Assembly (NCBI GenBank): GCA_002395235.1
Contig: DGWK01000013.1
Coordinates: forward strand, 1-9,200
Direction: 5' to 3'
DNA: 9,200 bases
Origin: Lachnospiraceae bacterium UBA4260
GTDB taxonomy: Bacteria; Bacillota; Clostridia; Lachnospirales; Lachnospiraceae
Below are positions 1 through 7,043 of this stretch, piece by piece (the stretch's first letter is position 1; each line of letters begins with the position of its first letter). Below the pieces are notes generated by a model. It saw only the letters and a program-made list of their open reading frames with translations, did no database searches and was not told where the DNA came from. Position numbers and translations under genes: made by a program.

Positions 1-48
1 AGTCTTCTGCGGAAACATGATAAACAAAAATGACAACAGGAGGTACCA

Positions 49-1011
49 ATGCGCATCATAAATCTTGTTGAAAATACAGAAGGAAAGTCCGGCTGCGGCG
101 TCGAGCACGGTCTGTGCTTTTACATTGAGACGGAGAAGCATAAGCTGCTCATGGACACAGGGCAGACGGATCTGCTGCTGGAAAACGCACAGAAACTGGG
201 GATTGACCTGACGGCAGTTGACACGGTCGTGCTCAGCCATGGTCATTACGATCACGGCGGCGGTATTTTGCCATTTGTGCAGATCAATCCGGATGCGAAG
301 ATTTATGTTCCGGAGGCAGTCTTCGGGGAGTATTATTCTGTAAATAAGGCCGGGGAGCCGCATTATATCGGACTGGCGGCGGAAATCCGGGAGCTTTCAC
401 AGGTAGTGAGAGTGAGTGCGGAAGAAGGAATCTATAAGATTGATGAGGAACTCTCCATTTTCTCCGGGATCGGCAGTAAGCATCCTATCCCGTCCGCCAA
501 TCAGCGGCTGAAGAAGAAGGCGGGAGAAGACCTCGTACAGGATGACTTTGCGCATGAGCAGTGCCTGGTGATCAAGGAAGGGATCAAGTCGATCCTGCTT
601 TCGGGGTGCGCGCACCATGGGATTCTCAATATTTTGGATCGCTACAGGGAACTTTACGGCGGAGAGCCGGACGTTGTGATCAGCGGCTTCCACATGATGC
701 GCAGGCACGGCTATTCGGATGAAGATATCAATGTGATCATCGACACGGCGCTGGCGCTGCGGCAGTATAAGACCGTGTTCTATACCGGCCACTGCACGGG
801 CGTCGAGCCCTACAACGCCATGAAGAAGCTGATGGGATCTCAGCTGCACTATGTGCACAGCGGAGATGAGATCCGTATGCAGACGGGAATCGAGACAACA
901 AAACCTGTTAAGAAGAAAAGGAGCGAATATATGAAGTGGCATAAATTCTTTGCATGGGGAACGGTAGTCTGTTTTGTCATGACCATGGTGACGGGATACA
1001 AGAGAAAGTGA
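49..1011 (+). CDS. MBL-fold metallo-hydrolase, COG1237 (dihydropterin-ribofuranosyl-aminobenzene-phosphate synthase-like), with C-terminal membrane tail
   Basis: This is a cytosolic-type metallo-beta-lactamase-fold enzyme that probably binds two metal ions. The key motif SHGHYDHGGG is at residues 63-72 (H64, H66, D68, H69 as ligands), after the strand ending in MDTG (D36 region). Later ligand motifs are SGCAHHG (185-191), SGFHM (212-216) and TGHCTG (246-251). This set matches the COG1237 family, which is named after a methanopterin-pathway step; in bacteria the true substrate is usually unknown, so I give only the fold and family. The ATG at 49 follows AGGAGG at 38-43. The catalytic domain appears to end near GDEIRM (272-277), but the frame continues for about 40 residues: a basic linker (KKKR), then a hydrophobic stretch at about 299-316 ending in YKRK. 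That looks like one membrane helix and is unusual for the family. The next gene starts 53 bases downstream, so the two may be co-transcribed. Confidence 0.87.
   Translation: MRIINLVENTEGKSGCGVEHGLCFYIETEKHKLLMDTGQTDLLLENAQKLGIDLTAVDTVVLSHGHYDHGGGILPFVQINPDAKIYVPEAVFGEYYSVNKAGEPHYIGLAAEIRELSQVVRVSAEEGIYKIDEELSIFSGIGSKHPIPSANQRLKKKAGEDLVQDDFAHEQCLVIKEGIKSILLSGCAHHGILNILDRYRELYGGEPDVVISGFHMMRRHGYSDEDINVIIDTALALRQYKTVFYTGHCTGVEPYNAMKKLMGSQLHYVHSGDEIRMQTGIETTKPVKKKRSEYMKWHKFFAWGTVVCFVMTMVTGYKRK
931..1011 (+). other. possible internal start for a 26-residue membrane peptide, in frame with the MBL gene
   Basis: Met295 of the metallo-hydrolase frame (ATG at 931) is preceded by a near-ideal ribosome binding site, AAAAGGAG at 916-923, with 7 bases of spacing. 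Initiation here would give a 26-residue peptide starting MKWHKFFAW, with one hydrophobic segment and a basic YKRK end. Small one-helix proteins with a similar MK-H-K-FA start and a GYK-type end exist in clostridia, but I recall that only loosely. Two readings are possible: a separate small gene fused to the enzyme by loss of the upstream stop codon, or one message making both a tailed enzyme and a free peptide. The site itself is seen directly; its use is inference. Confidence 0.35.
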
Positions 1012-1021
1012 TTGGCGCGGA

Positions 1022-1038
1022 CGGGAAAGAATTTCCCG
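1022..1038 (+). other. small hairpin between the MBL and DUF89 genes
   Basis: CGGGAAA (1022-1028) and TTTCCCG (1032-1038) form a perfect 7-base inverted repeat with a 3-base loop. No T-run follows, so it is not a typical intrinsic terminator. It may be an mRNA processing or stability element within the operon, or incidental. Confidence 0.3.
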
Positions 1039-1064
1039 CCGGAGTCGCTGCTGCGAGGTGACAA

Positions 1065-2462
1065 ATGAACGGCACATGTCGGGACTGCATGTATGACAAG
1101 TACATAGACCGCTATCCGGGAAATGCATCGGAAGAAGTGGTAAAGGAATACAGGGAACGCTTACAGAAACTCATGGATCAGCCCGGGGCCGTGCCCACGG
1201 GACCGGAGGTCTTTCGGGAAGTGAGGGAGCTGCGAGGGCGCCTGTTCGGAGAGGAAGAGATGGACTTTGCGCAGATCAAGCACCACTTTAACGAATTGAT
1301 GCTGGAGATAGAGCCGAATCTGGACGGCCGCGTACTGGCGTCGGAGGACCCGCTCAGGAGCGCCGTACAGTACGCGATGATGGGAAATTTCATCGATTTC
1401 TCCGCGCTCGATAAGGTGGAAGAGAGCAGGCTCATGGAGCTGATCGACCGCGCGCCGGATATCACTGTGGACGAGCAGTGCCTGCAGCAGCTGCGGGAGC
1501 GGACGAAGAAGGCGCGGAGTCTTGTGTATATCACGGACAACTGCGGCGAGATCGTCATGGACAAAATATTGCTCCGTCAGCTGCTGCGAATTAACCCGGA
1601 TGTGAAGGTCACCGTAATAGTCAGAGGAGGACCGGTCGCCAATGACGCGACGATGGTCGACGCGGAACAGGTCGGACTCAATGCCCTGGGGCGCTGCATC
1701 GGCAACGGGAATGCGACGGACGGATCGGTGCTGCGCATTATGTCCCGGGAAGCGAGGGAAGCGGTTTTTTCGGCGGACGTCGTGATCGCCAAGGGGCAGG
1801 CCAACTATGAGACGCTGTACGGCTGCGGCTGCAACGTGTTCTACATTTTCATGTGCAAATGCATGCTGTTCATGGACCGCTTCAAGGTGCCGCAGTTCAC
1901 GGGAATCCTGACCTATGAGGACCCCGAGATCCTGTTCAATGTCTATGCGGACGAGGCGCTCCTGAAACGCTATCAGTTCAGGCAGATTCTTCCCGAGGAG
2001 GGCCCACAGGCCGGCGAGATGGACAGCGTCTGTTTCCCGCCCGAGGAGGCGAAGCCCATGGAGATCATGTGCCGGTTTGCCAGGGAGATTCCGGAGCTCT
2101 TTCTCGTGGCCATAGACCGGGAGACAGGGAAGGTCGCCGGCTTTCTGTGCGGGATCGCCTCGGATGAGGCGCACTTCAGCGACGCGTTCTTTACCGATCT
2201 GTCGCTCCACGATCCGGCGGCGCAGACGGTGTACTTGCTGGGACTCGATATTTTGCCGCAGTATCGCAGGCAGGGGCTGGCCGGAGAACTTCTGAGGCTC
2301 TACGAAATATGGAGCCAGGTGCGGGGAAAGCACCGCATGGTTCTGACGGCCCACAAAGAGAAAGTCGGCATGTACGAGAAGATGGGCTTTACGGATCTGG
2401 GAATTTCGGATTCTGTGTGGGGCGGCGGCGTCTGGCATGAAATGGAGCGGAGGCTGCAGTAA
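1065..2462 (+). CDS. DUF89/ARMT1-like metal-dependent phosphatase fused to a GNAT N-acetyltransferase
   Basis: Residues 1 to about 285 form a DUF89 (ARMT1-like) domain. It has an N-terminal CRDC (5-8, the CxxC seen in one prokaryotic subgroup), YITDNCGEIVMDK (155-167, with D158 and N159 as likely metal ligands), VRGGPVANDATMVD (186-199, D194) and AKGQANYETLYG (242-253). Family members are metal-dependent phosphatases proposed to remove damaged or surplus phosphorylated metabolites; the substrate here is unknown. Residues from about 295 to 465 are a GNAT acetyltransferase: LDILPQYRRQGLAGELL (394-410) carries the acetyl-CoA-binding R-x-x-G-x-A loop, and the segment around 427-442 ending in YEKMGF is the usual C-terminal GNAT motif. 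DUF89 proteins of this type are normally near 280-300 residues, so this is a true two-domain fusion in one uninterrupted frame. The start at 1065 has GAGGTG at 1055-1060. The M32 gene follows after 43 bases, probably in the same transcript. Confidence 0.88.
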   Translation: MNGTCRDCMYDKYIDRYPGNASEEVVKEYRERLQKLMDQPGAVPTGPEVFREVRELRGRLFGEEEMDFAQIKHHFNELMLEIEPNLDGRVLASEDPLRSAVQYAMMGNFIDFSALDKVEESRLMELIDRAPDITVDEQCLQQLRERTKKARSLVYITDNCGEIVMDKILLRQLLRINPDVKVTVIVRGGPVANDATMVDAEQVGLNALGRCIGNGNATDGSVLRIMSREAREAVFSADVVIAKGQANYETLYGCGCNVFYIFMCKCMLFMDRFKVPQFTGILTYEDPEILFNVYADEALLKRYQFRQILPEEGPQAGEMDSVCFPPEEAKPMEIMCRFAREIPELFLVAIDRETGKVAGFLCGIASDEAHFSDAFFTDLSLHDPAAQTVYLLGLDILPQYRRQGLAGELLRLYEIWSQVRGKHRMVLTAHKEKVGMYEKMGFTDLGISDSVWGGGVWHEMERRLQ

Positions 2463-2505
2463 TATCCGGATCAAAACATAGACAGCATAAGGGAGACGAT
2501 ACAAT

Positions 2506-4026
2506 ATGGAACAGAAGACGATTTTGACGCAGAAACTGGAGTACGTGAAGGGGATCCTTGCGATCGCGGAGAAATATGATCACGCGGTTAACGTCCTGAG
2601 CTACGATCAGGAGACGATATGCCCCATCGAATCGATGGAGGAGCAGGGCGAAGTGTGGGCTTTTCTCAATAACCAGTCCTACAAACTGATCAAGGAGCCG
2701 GCCTTTATCGAAGCTGCCGAGTACCTGTTCGAGCACCGCGAAGAGCTCGAAGAATTCGACCGCGTCATGGCGGAGCAGCTGCACAGGAACTACCTGCAGA
2801 GCAAAAACGTGACGCCGGAGCTGCAGCACGAGTTCATGCTCACTTTCAACCGGGCTTTCGTGAACTGGAGCAAGGCGAGAGAAGCGTCGGATTACAGCCT
2901 GTTTGCCGCTTCGCTTAAGGAAGTGGCGGATGTCAACAGGCGTATGATCGAGCTGCGGGGCGCAGACGCGTCGGGCAAAACGGCATATGACACGCTGCTG
3001 GACGACTATGAGCGCGGCATGACCTCAGAGGTGCTGGATGAGGTCTTCGGCGCCTGCAAGGAGCGGCTGATCCCGCTTCTGGAGAAGATACAGAAGAGTT
3101 CCAAGGAGATCCGCACCGATTTCCTGAGCCGAAGGGTAGAAGACGAGCAGCAGGCCAGGATGGCTAAGTGGCTTCTCGCGCAGATGGGCTTCAATTTCGA
3201 TCGCGGCGCCATCACGACTTCGGAGCATCCTTTCACAGCCGGAATGGGCAGAAATGATATCCGTGTCACCACGCACTATTACCCGGACCAGTTCCTGTCC
3301 AGCATGTACTCCGTCATTCATGAGGGCGGGCATGCGCTCTTTGATCAGAACCAGCCGCAGAAGAACTATGACCACTTTATTATCGGCGGAAAGACGCTGG
3401 GCATGCACGAGTCCGTGTCCCGTTTCTATGAGAACAGGATCGGCAGGTCGGAAGCCTTCGTGCACTTCGTTTATCCCAAGGTCTGTGAGATCTTCCCGCA
3501 GGTGATGGCGGATGTATCCGAGAGGGAGTTCTACGAAGCCCTGAATGTGGTCATGCCTTCGCTGATCCGCACAGAGGCGGACGAGTTCACCTATACCTTC
3601 CACATCATCATCCGCTATGAGATCGAGAAAGCGCTGTTTGCGGGAGAGATCAAGGTGGAGGACATTCCCGCCATGTGGAACCGCAAGTACAAAGAGTACC
3701 TCGGAATAGAGCCGACCTCCGACAGAAACGGCGTCCTGCAGGACGTTCATTGGACGTCCGGCTTCGGATATTTCCCGACCTATGCCATCGGCAATTTCTA
3801 CAACGCCATGTACTACAACCGCATGAAGCAGGAAGTGGACGTAGACGCGGCGATTCGCGAGGGGAACTTTGCGCCGGTCAACAGCTGGATGGTCGGGCAC
3901 GTTTTTGCCAAGGCGGACAGACTTTCTCCGCAGGAGTGGATCAGGGATATCACGGGACGCGAGTTTACGCCGGTGGATTTCCTGGATTATCTGGAGGCAA
4001 AATATTCGAGGATTTATGAGCTTTGA
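2506..4026 (+). CDS. M32 family metallocarboxypeptidase (thermostable carboxypeptidase 1 type)
   Basis: This is a zinc- or cobalt-type carboxypeptidase that removes residues from peptide C-termini, probably in cytosolic peptide turnover; no signal peptide is seen. The HExxH motif is HEGGH at 272-276, and the third metal ligand is E302 in GMHESVSRFYEN (299-310). Other M32 signatures are present in order: HPFTAGMGRNDIRVTT (241-256), IRTEADEFTY (354-363) and GFGYFPTYAIGN (419-430). At 506 residues it has the full length of the family. The ATG at 2506 has AAGGGAG at 2489-2495. It is the last gene of the first tight cluster, since 216 bases separate it from the next gene. No motif is missing, so I read it as an active enzyme. 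Confidence 0.96.
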   Translation: MEQKTILTQKLEYVKGILAIAEKYDHAVNVLSYDQETICPIESMEEQGEVWAFLNNQSYKLIKEPAFIEAAEYLFEHREELEEFDRVMAEQLHRNYLQSKNVTPELQHEFMLTFNRAFVNWSKAREASDYSLFAASLKEVADVNRRMIELRGADASGKTAYDTLLDDYERGMTSEVLDEVFGACKERLIPLLEKIQKSSKEIRTDFLSRRVEDEQQARMAKWLLAQMGFNFDRGAITTSEHPFTAGMGRNDIRVTTHYYPDQFLSSMYSVIHEGGHALFDQNQPQKNYDHFIIGGKTLGMHESVSRFYENRIGRSEAFVHFVYPKVCEIFPQVMADVSEREFYEALNVVMPSLIRTEADEFTYTFHIIIRYEIEKALFAGEIKVEDIPAMWNRKYKEYLGIEPTSDRNGVLQDVHWTSGFGYFPTYAIGNFYNAMYYNRMKQEVDVDAAIREGNFAPVNSWMVGHVFAKADRLSPQEWIRDITGREFTPVDFLDYLEAKYSRIYEL

Positions 4027-4082
4027 GGGTGATCAGAGTTAGAAGTAAACTGCAAGTTAACAAAATTGGCCCTCCGACCCGG

Positions 4083-4088
4083 TATAAT
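4083..4088 (+). promoter_or_regulatory. possible -10 element upstream of the exonuclease gene
   Basis: A perfect TATAAT lies in the M32-exonuclease gap. The nearest -35-like match, TTAACA at 4057-4062, is 20 bases away, which is longer than usual, so the promoter is uncertain. If used, transcription would start near 4095, at the foot of the 4097-4140 stem, giving a leader of about 150 bases. Confidence 0.35.
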
Positions 4089-4096
4089 AATGCACA

Positions 4097-4164
4097 CACG
4101 TGCGGAAAGGAAGATGCTGCCAAAGGGCAGCCCGCACGTGGCGCAGCGGCTCGCTCTGCGAGCC
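4097..4164 (+). promoter_or_regulatory. structured leader: nested hairpin plus second hairpin
   Basis: Outer arms CACGTGCGG (4097-4105) and CCGCACGTG (4132-4140) pair perfectly over 9 bases and enclose a second perfect stem, CTGCC (4117-4121) with GGCAG (4126-4130), loop AAAG. A further perfect 7-base hairpin follows: GGCTCGC (4148-4154) with GCGAGCC (4158-4164), loop TCT. It is followed by TTGAATAAAA rather than a T-run, so neither hairpin is a canonical terminator on either strand. The gap may hold a cis-acting leader, a poor terminator of the M32 operon, or a mobile palindromic repeat. It does not match a riboswitch class I know. Confidence 0.45.
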
Positions 4165-4205
4165 TTGAATAAAATAACTGAAAACATTATAGAAAGAGCG
4201 GACAA

Positions 4206-4227
4206 GTGAAGCGGATCGCTGCTTCAC
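4206..4227 (+). promoter_or_regulatory. hairpin just before the exonuclease ribosome binding site
   Basis: GTGAAGC (4206-4212) pairs with GCTTCAC (4221-4227) around an 8-base loop. The stem ends 5 bases before AGGAGG (4233-4238). It could affect ribosome access, or act with the two upstream hairpins. Confidence 0.35.
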
Positions 4228-4242
4228 GGATGAGGAGGGAAC

Positions 4243-4902
4243 ATGAGACGAATTTTCGTAGATCTGGAGATGCACCCGATCTTGAAAGTGTATGAGGAGC
4301 CCGGGGTCTGGAAGCGCGAGACGATCGAGATCGGCGCCGTCATGCTGGATGAGAATCTGGAAGAGATAGGGAACTTCAAGGAATATGTCAAACCGGTCTT
4401 CAGCGACAAGGTGTACGGCAGGATTCAGAAGCTGACGGGAATCACGACGCAGATGCTCGCTGATGCAGACTGCTTTGAGGCAGTTCTGACACGATTCTGC
4501 GACTGGTGTGGCAGCGGGGATTACATTATTTATTCCTGGAGCGATTCGGATATCTGGCAGATCATGGAAGAATGCAGGATGAAAGGAATCGAGTGCAGCG
4601 AGAAACTGAGATATATGCTCAACCACTGGAAAGACTTCCAGACGGAGTTTTCACAGATGCTTCAGATGGAACACGTGATTGCGCTGGACAAAGCCGTTGA
4701 ACTCGGCGGCCTGGACTTCGCGGGAAGGGCCCATGACGGGCTCAGCGATGCGCGCAACACGGCCGACCTTTTCAGACAGACGTCGGATCAGGGAAGCAAG
4801 GAGTTCGCAAGGCTCAGAAGAAGTCTCATTGAATCCAAGAAGTCCTGCACATTCTCTCTAGGGGAGGTGTTCAATTTCGGAACGCTCAATCTGGCACAGT
4901 GA
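4243..4902 (+). CDS. DEDDh 3'-5' exonuclease (DnaQ/ERI-1-like, RNase T fold)
   Basis: This is a standalone 219-residue exonuclease of the RNase T/DnaQ superfamily that would remove nucleotides from DNA or RNA 3' ends using two metal ions. Exo I is FVDLEM (5-10) with D7 and E9; Exo II lies in IIYSWSDSDIWQI (95-107) with D101 or D103; Exo III is GRAHDGLSDARNTADLF (161-177) with H164 and D169, which makes it the DEDDh type. The arrangement resembles the ERI-1/KapD-like subgroup more than the polymerase proofreading subunit, but the substrate cannot be told from sequence. The last 35 or so residues, rich in K, R and S, lie outside the core. The ATG at 4243 has AGGAGG at 4233-4238. The gene sits alone behind a structured gap, so it is probably a separate transcription unit. 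Confidence 0.88.
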   Translation: MRRIFVDLEMHPILKVYEEPGVWKRETIEIGAVMLDENLEEIGNFKEYVKPVFSDKVYGRIQKLTGITTQMLADADCFEAVLTRFCDWCGSGDYIIYSWSDSDIWQIMEECRMKGIECSEKLRYMLNHWKDFQTEFSQMLQMEHVIALDKAVELGGLDFAGRAHDGLSDARNTADLFRQTSDQGSKEFARLRRSLIESKKSCTFSLGEVFNFGTLNLAQ

Positions 4903-4935
4903 AAGCTGTGAGCAGTAGTTCTTTGTGAATATATG

Positions 4936-4944
4936 ATATACTGT
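4936..4944 (+). promoter_or_regulatory. putative extended -10 promoter for the Smr gene
   Basis: TGATATACT (4936-4944) is an extended -10 element (TGn plus TATACT). The -35 region about 17 bases upstream (TAGTTC near 4917-4922) is poor, which is common when the TGn extension is present. Transcription would start near 4951, some 70 bases before the Smr start. Confidence 0.45.
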
Positions 4945-4948
4945 AGAA

Positions 4949-4973
4949 GACCGGGCGGTGAGCCCGGTCTTAT
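4949..4973 (+). terminator. GC-rich hairpin after the exonuclease gene (terminator or 5' mRNA stem)
   Basis: AAGACCGGGC (4949-4958) and GCCCGGTCTT (4964-4973) form a perfect 10-base stem with a 5-base loop. It lies about 46 bases after the exonuclease stop codon, where a terminator is expected, but the T-run is weak (TCTTATCCT). Because it begins 5 bases after the putative -10, it could instead be a stabilising stem at the 5' end of the Smr mRNA. Confidence 0.45.
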
Positions 4974-5023
4974 CCTATGCAGAAAAACTGTGTTAATAAG
5001 CGATGCAAGAAAAGGAGACGCAT

Positions 5024-5272
5024 ATGATCGGCAGACCCTTCATCGATGTGGACCTGCACGGCTGCAGGCAGGACGAAGCGATTAAGAAAATAGAGGCGGC
5101 ACTGAGACAGGTCGATGCCGGGACTTATCACATCAGGCTGATCCACGGCTATAACCGGGGCAAATCCCTAATGCATATGATTCAGGATGAATATCGGTAT
5201 GACCGCCGCATCAAACGCATCATGCCCGGGGACAATCCGGGGATCACAGTGCTGGTGATCAGGGAACTGTGA
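5024..5272 (+). CDS. small Smr-domain protein
   Basis: This 82-residue protein is almost only an Smr domain, the small MutS-related fold also found at the C-terminus of MutS2. Smr domains bind or nick branched DNA or cleave RNA; stand-alone bacterial copies are poorly characterised. The diagnostic DLHG is at residues 10-13, and HGYNRG (41-46) matches the HGxGxG-type loop with Tyr and Asn in place of smaller residues. I chose the ATG at 5024 because AAAGGAG (5011-5017) stands 6 bases before it. An in-frame ATG at 5003 would add 7 residues but has no convincing ribosome binding site. A promoter-like element and a hairpin lie upstream, and guaA starts 151 bases downstream, so it is probably its own unit. 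Confidence 0.85.
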   Translation: MIGRPFIDVDLHGCRQDEAIKKIEAALRQVDAGTYHIRLIHGYNRGKSLMHMIQDEYRYDRRIKRIMPGDNPGITVLVIREL

Positions 5273-5423
5273 GAGGTATTCTGCAATATTTGTCAGACAA
5301 GGGTTCAGGTTTACGCTTGAAATTGTGAAAATTATTAGTTGTGCGATTATTATGGAGCAGTTAAAATGTTTCCGTAAAGTTAGTGGCAGTTCATTAATAA
5401 CCATTTCATAGCAGGAGGAATCA

Positions 5424-6410
5424 ATGACAGAGAGAAGACCCGATAATATGGAAAGAATTACGACTCCCGCTCTTGCGCAGGCATTCATTGAGGAGCAGGT
5501 TAAAGAGCTCCGCGCGCAGATCGGTGACAACAAGGTGCTGCTGGCACTGTCCGGAGGTGTTGATTCCTCTGTAGTAGCCGCGCTTCTGATCAAGGCAGTC
5601 GGCAAGCAGCTGATTTCCGTTCACGTAAACCACGGCCTTCTTCGCAAGGGCGAGCCGGAACAGGTCATCAAGGTATTCCGCGATGAGATGAACGCAAATC
5701 TCATCTATGTCGACGCAGTAGACCGTTTCCTGGATAAGCTGGCAGGCGTTTCTGACCCCGAGCAGAAGAGACACATCATCGGCGAAGAGTTCATCGACGT
5801 ATTCGCAGACGAAGCCAGAAAGCTTGACGGCGTGAAGTTCCTTGCGCAGGGAACCATCTGGCCGGACATTCTCGAGAGTGAAGCCGGCATCAAGGCGCAC
5901 CACAATGCAGGCGGCCTGCCGGAAGATATCGCTTCCCGCTTTGAGCTCGTAGAGCCCGTCAAGATCCTCTTCAAGGACGAAGTCCGCATGGTCGGCAGAG
6001 AGCTCGGCCTTCCCGCAAGCATGGTTGACCGCCAGCCCTTCCCGGGTCCCGGCCTCGGAGTACGCTGCCCCGGCGCGATCACCCGCGACAGACTCGAAGC
6101 AGTCCGTGAATCCGATGCGATCCTTCGCGAAGAATTCGCCAAGAACGGCCTCGAGGGCAAAGTATGGCAGTATTTCACCGTCGTTCCGGACTTCAAGTCT
6201 ACCGGTGTCAAGAACGGCAAGCGCACCTTCGACTGGCCTTGCATCATCCGTGCCATCAACACGACGGATGTCATGGAAGTCACTGTCGAGCACCTGCCCG
6301 ATGAGCTGATTGACCACCTTGTACAGCGCATCATTACGGAGGTTCCCGGAATTAATCGTGTCCTTTACGATTTCACGCCTAAGCCGCCGGCAACGGTTGA
6401 GTACGAATAA
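5424..6410 (+). CDS. guaA: GMP synthase, ATP-pyrophosphatase and dimerisation domains only (no glutaminase domain)
   Basis: The enzyme converts XMP to GMP, activating XMP with ATP and aminating it. The ATP-PPase P-loop SGGVDSS is at 43-49, followed by VNHGLLRKGE (68-77), AQGTIWPDI (141-149), the HHNAGGLPED segment (159-168) and RQPFPGPGLGVRCPGAITRDRLE (203-225, XMP and dimer region). The C-terminus KPPATVEYE matches the family end. Common bacterial GuaA is about 510-525 residues with an N-terminal class I glutamine amidotransferase; this one is 328 residues and begins right at the synthetase domain. The start at 5424 has AGGAGG at 5413-5418, and the 151 bases upstream encode no amidotransferase pieces, so this looks like a natural short form rather than a broken gene. 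It would need free ammonia or a separate glutaminase subunit, as in archaeal two-subunit enzymes. The upstream gap has only weak promoter-like matches (TTGTGA 5323-5328, TATTAT 5348-5353, spacer 19) and no riboswitch I recognise. A strong terminator follows. Confidence 0.95.
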   Translation: MTERRPDNMERITTPALAQAFIEEQVKELRAQIGDNKVLLALSGGVDSSVVAALLIKAVGKQLISVHVNHGLLRKGEPEQVIKVFRDEMNANLIYVDAVDRFLDKLAGVSDPEQKRHIIGEEFIDVFADEARKLDGVKFLAQGTIWPDILESEAGIKAHHNAGGLPEDIASRFELVEPVKILFKDEVRMVGRELGLPASMVDRQPFPGPGLGVRCPGAITRDRLEAVRESDAILREEFAKNGLEGKVWQYFTVVPDFKSTGVKNGKRTFDWPCIIRAINTTDVMEVTVEHLPDELIDHLVQRIITEVPGINRVLYDFTPKPPATVEYE

Positions 6411-6419
6411 TTGCAGAAA

Positions 6420-6460
6420 CCCCGGAAAGCCATTACCCATGGGCTTTCCGGGGATTTTTT
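6420..6460 (+). terminator. strong intrinsic terminator of guaA
   Basis: CCCCGGAAAGCC (6420-6431) pairs perfectly over 12 bases with GGCTTTCCGGGG (6442-6453), followed by A and six T (6455-6460). It begins 9 bases after the guaA stop codon and closes the housekeeping block. Confidence 0.93.
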
Positions 6461-6496
6461 ATGGCTTCGTGACCCAAACATTGACCAAAAACGAGT

Positions 6497-6968
6497 TTAG
6501 AATACAAACTTAATTTGACAACTAATTTTAGAATCATCAAGCTCTTTGTTTTCGACGGATATATAATATTGTGACGGACCGGTGACATCTATAGTGATTT
6601 CACCATCCGAATTTAGTATTTGATTAAATGGGTGCTTTCCAAGTAATAATGCCATTTGATACAAGAACCCTTCATCGTTGAAATCAGATCTTTTTAAAAT
6701 GTCATTTTCTATCAAATGCCCCATATAGTATTGACACCATTCAGTTGGGATACCGAGGGTGTATAAGTGAGTAGCAAAATTTCTGCGAAGAAGATATGTT
6801 GTTGGATCCTTTTCGGAAGCGTCATATTCAGAATTCTGAACCATATATGATATTCCTGAAATTTGCTGTTCCTGGGTTTATCATTGGAAAAATCCTGTTA
6901 TTATAATCACGTATGTATGTGTTTTTGGTTTCATCATTAAACTCATTTGTGAATACATCGAAGCATAA
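6497..6968 (-). pseudogene. frameshifted, 5'-truncated tyrosine recombinase/integrase relic
   Basis: On the - strand an open frame read from 6844 to 6497 contains YLLRRNFATHLYTLGI and, 8 residues later, MGH. This matches the second half of a tyrosine-recombinase catalytic domain (the R-x-x-F-A-T-x-L box and the L/M-G-H box). No Tyr stands at the usual distance of about 9 residues after MGH; the C-terminal tail is unrecognised. A second - frame, open from 6968 to 6828 and offset by one base, reads like the preceding part (NRIFPMINPG segment). Joining the frames around 6830-6877 gives a plausible continuous domain, so I infer one frameshift. Upstream of 6968 the frame is closed by TAG (6971-6969), and the first catalytic Arg box and N-terminal DNA-binding domain are absent. 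The stretch is visibly more AT-rich than guaA. It sits 86 bases past the guaA stop, on the opposite strand. It is most likely dead. Confidence 0.72.
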
Positions 6969-7043
6969 CTATGCAATCTTTAAGGATGTGCTGGCAAAGA
7001 TCAAGTGAGGTAAATAAGTTCACCGTGCATATGACAAAAGAAG

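Noticed and set aside
403..411. Partial match to the 13-mer (GTAGTGAGA) inside the MBL gene
   Set aside because: Nine bases match by chance in a window of this size, and it lies within a coding frame.
1161..2504. 447-residue open frame on the - strand
   Set aside because: It lies wholly opposite the DUF89-GNAT gene, has no domain features and is a product of the high GC content of that gene.
5273..5423. Purine riboswitch upstream of guaA
   Set aside because: The 151 bases show no paired stems or conserved core of a purine aptamer, and no terminator-like hairpin.
5421..6440. 339-residue open frame on the - strand opposite guaA
   Set aside because: guaA is unmistakable on the + strand; the antisense frame has no recognisable motifs or ribosome binding site.
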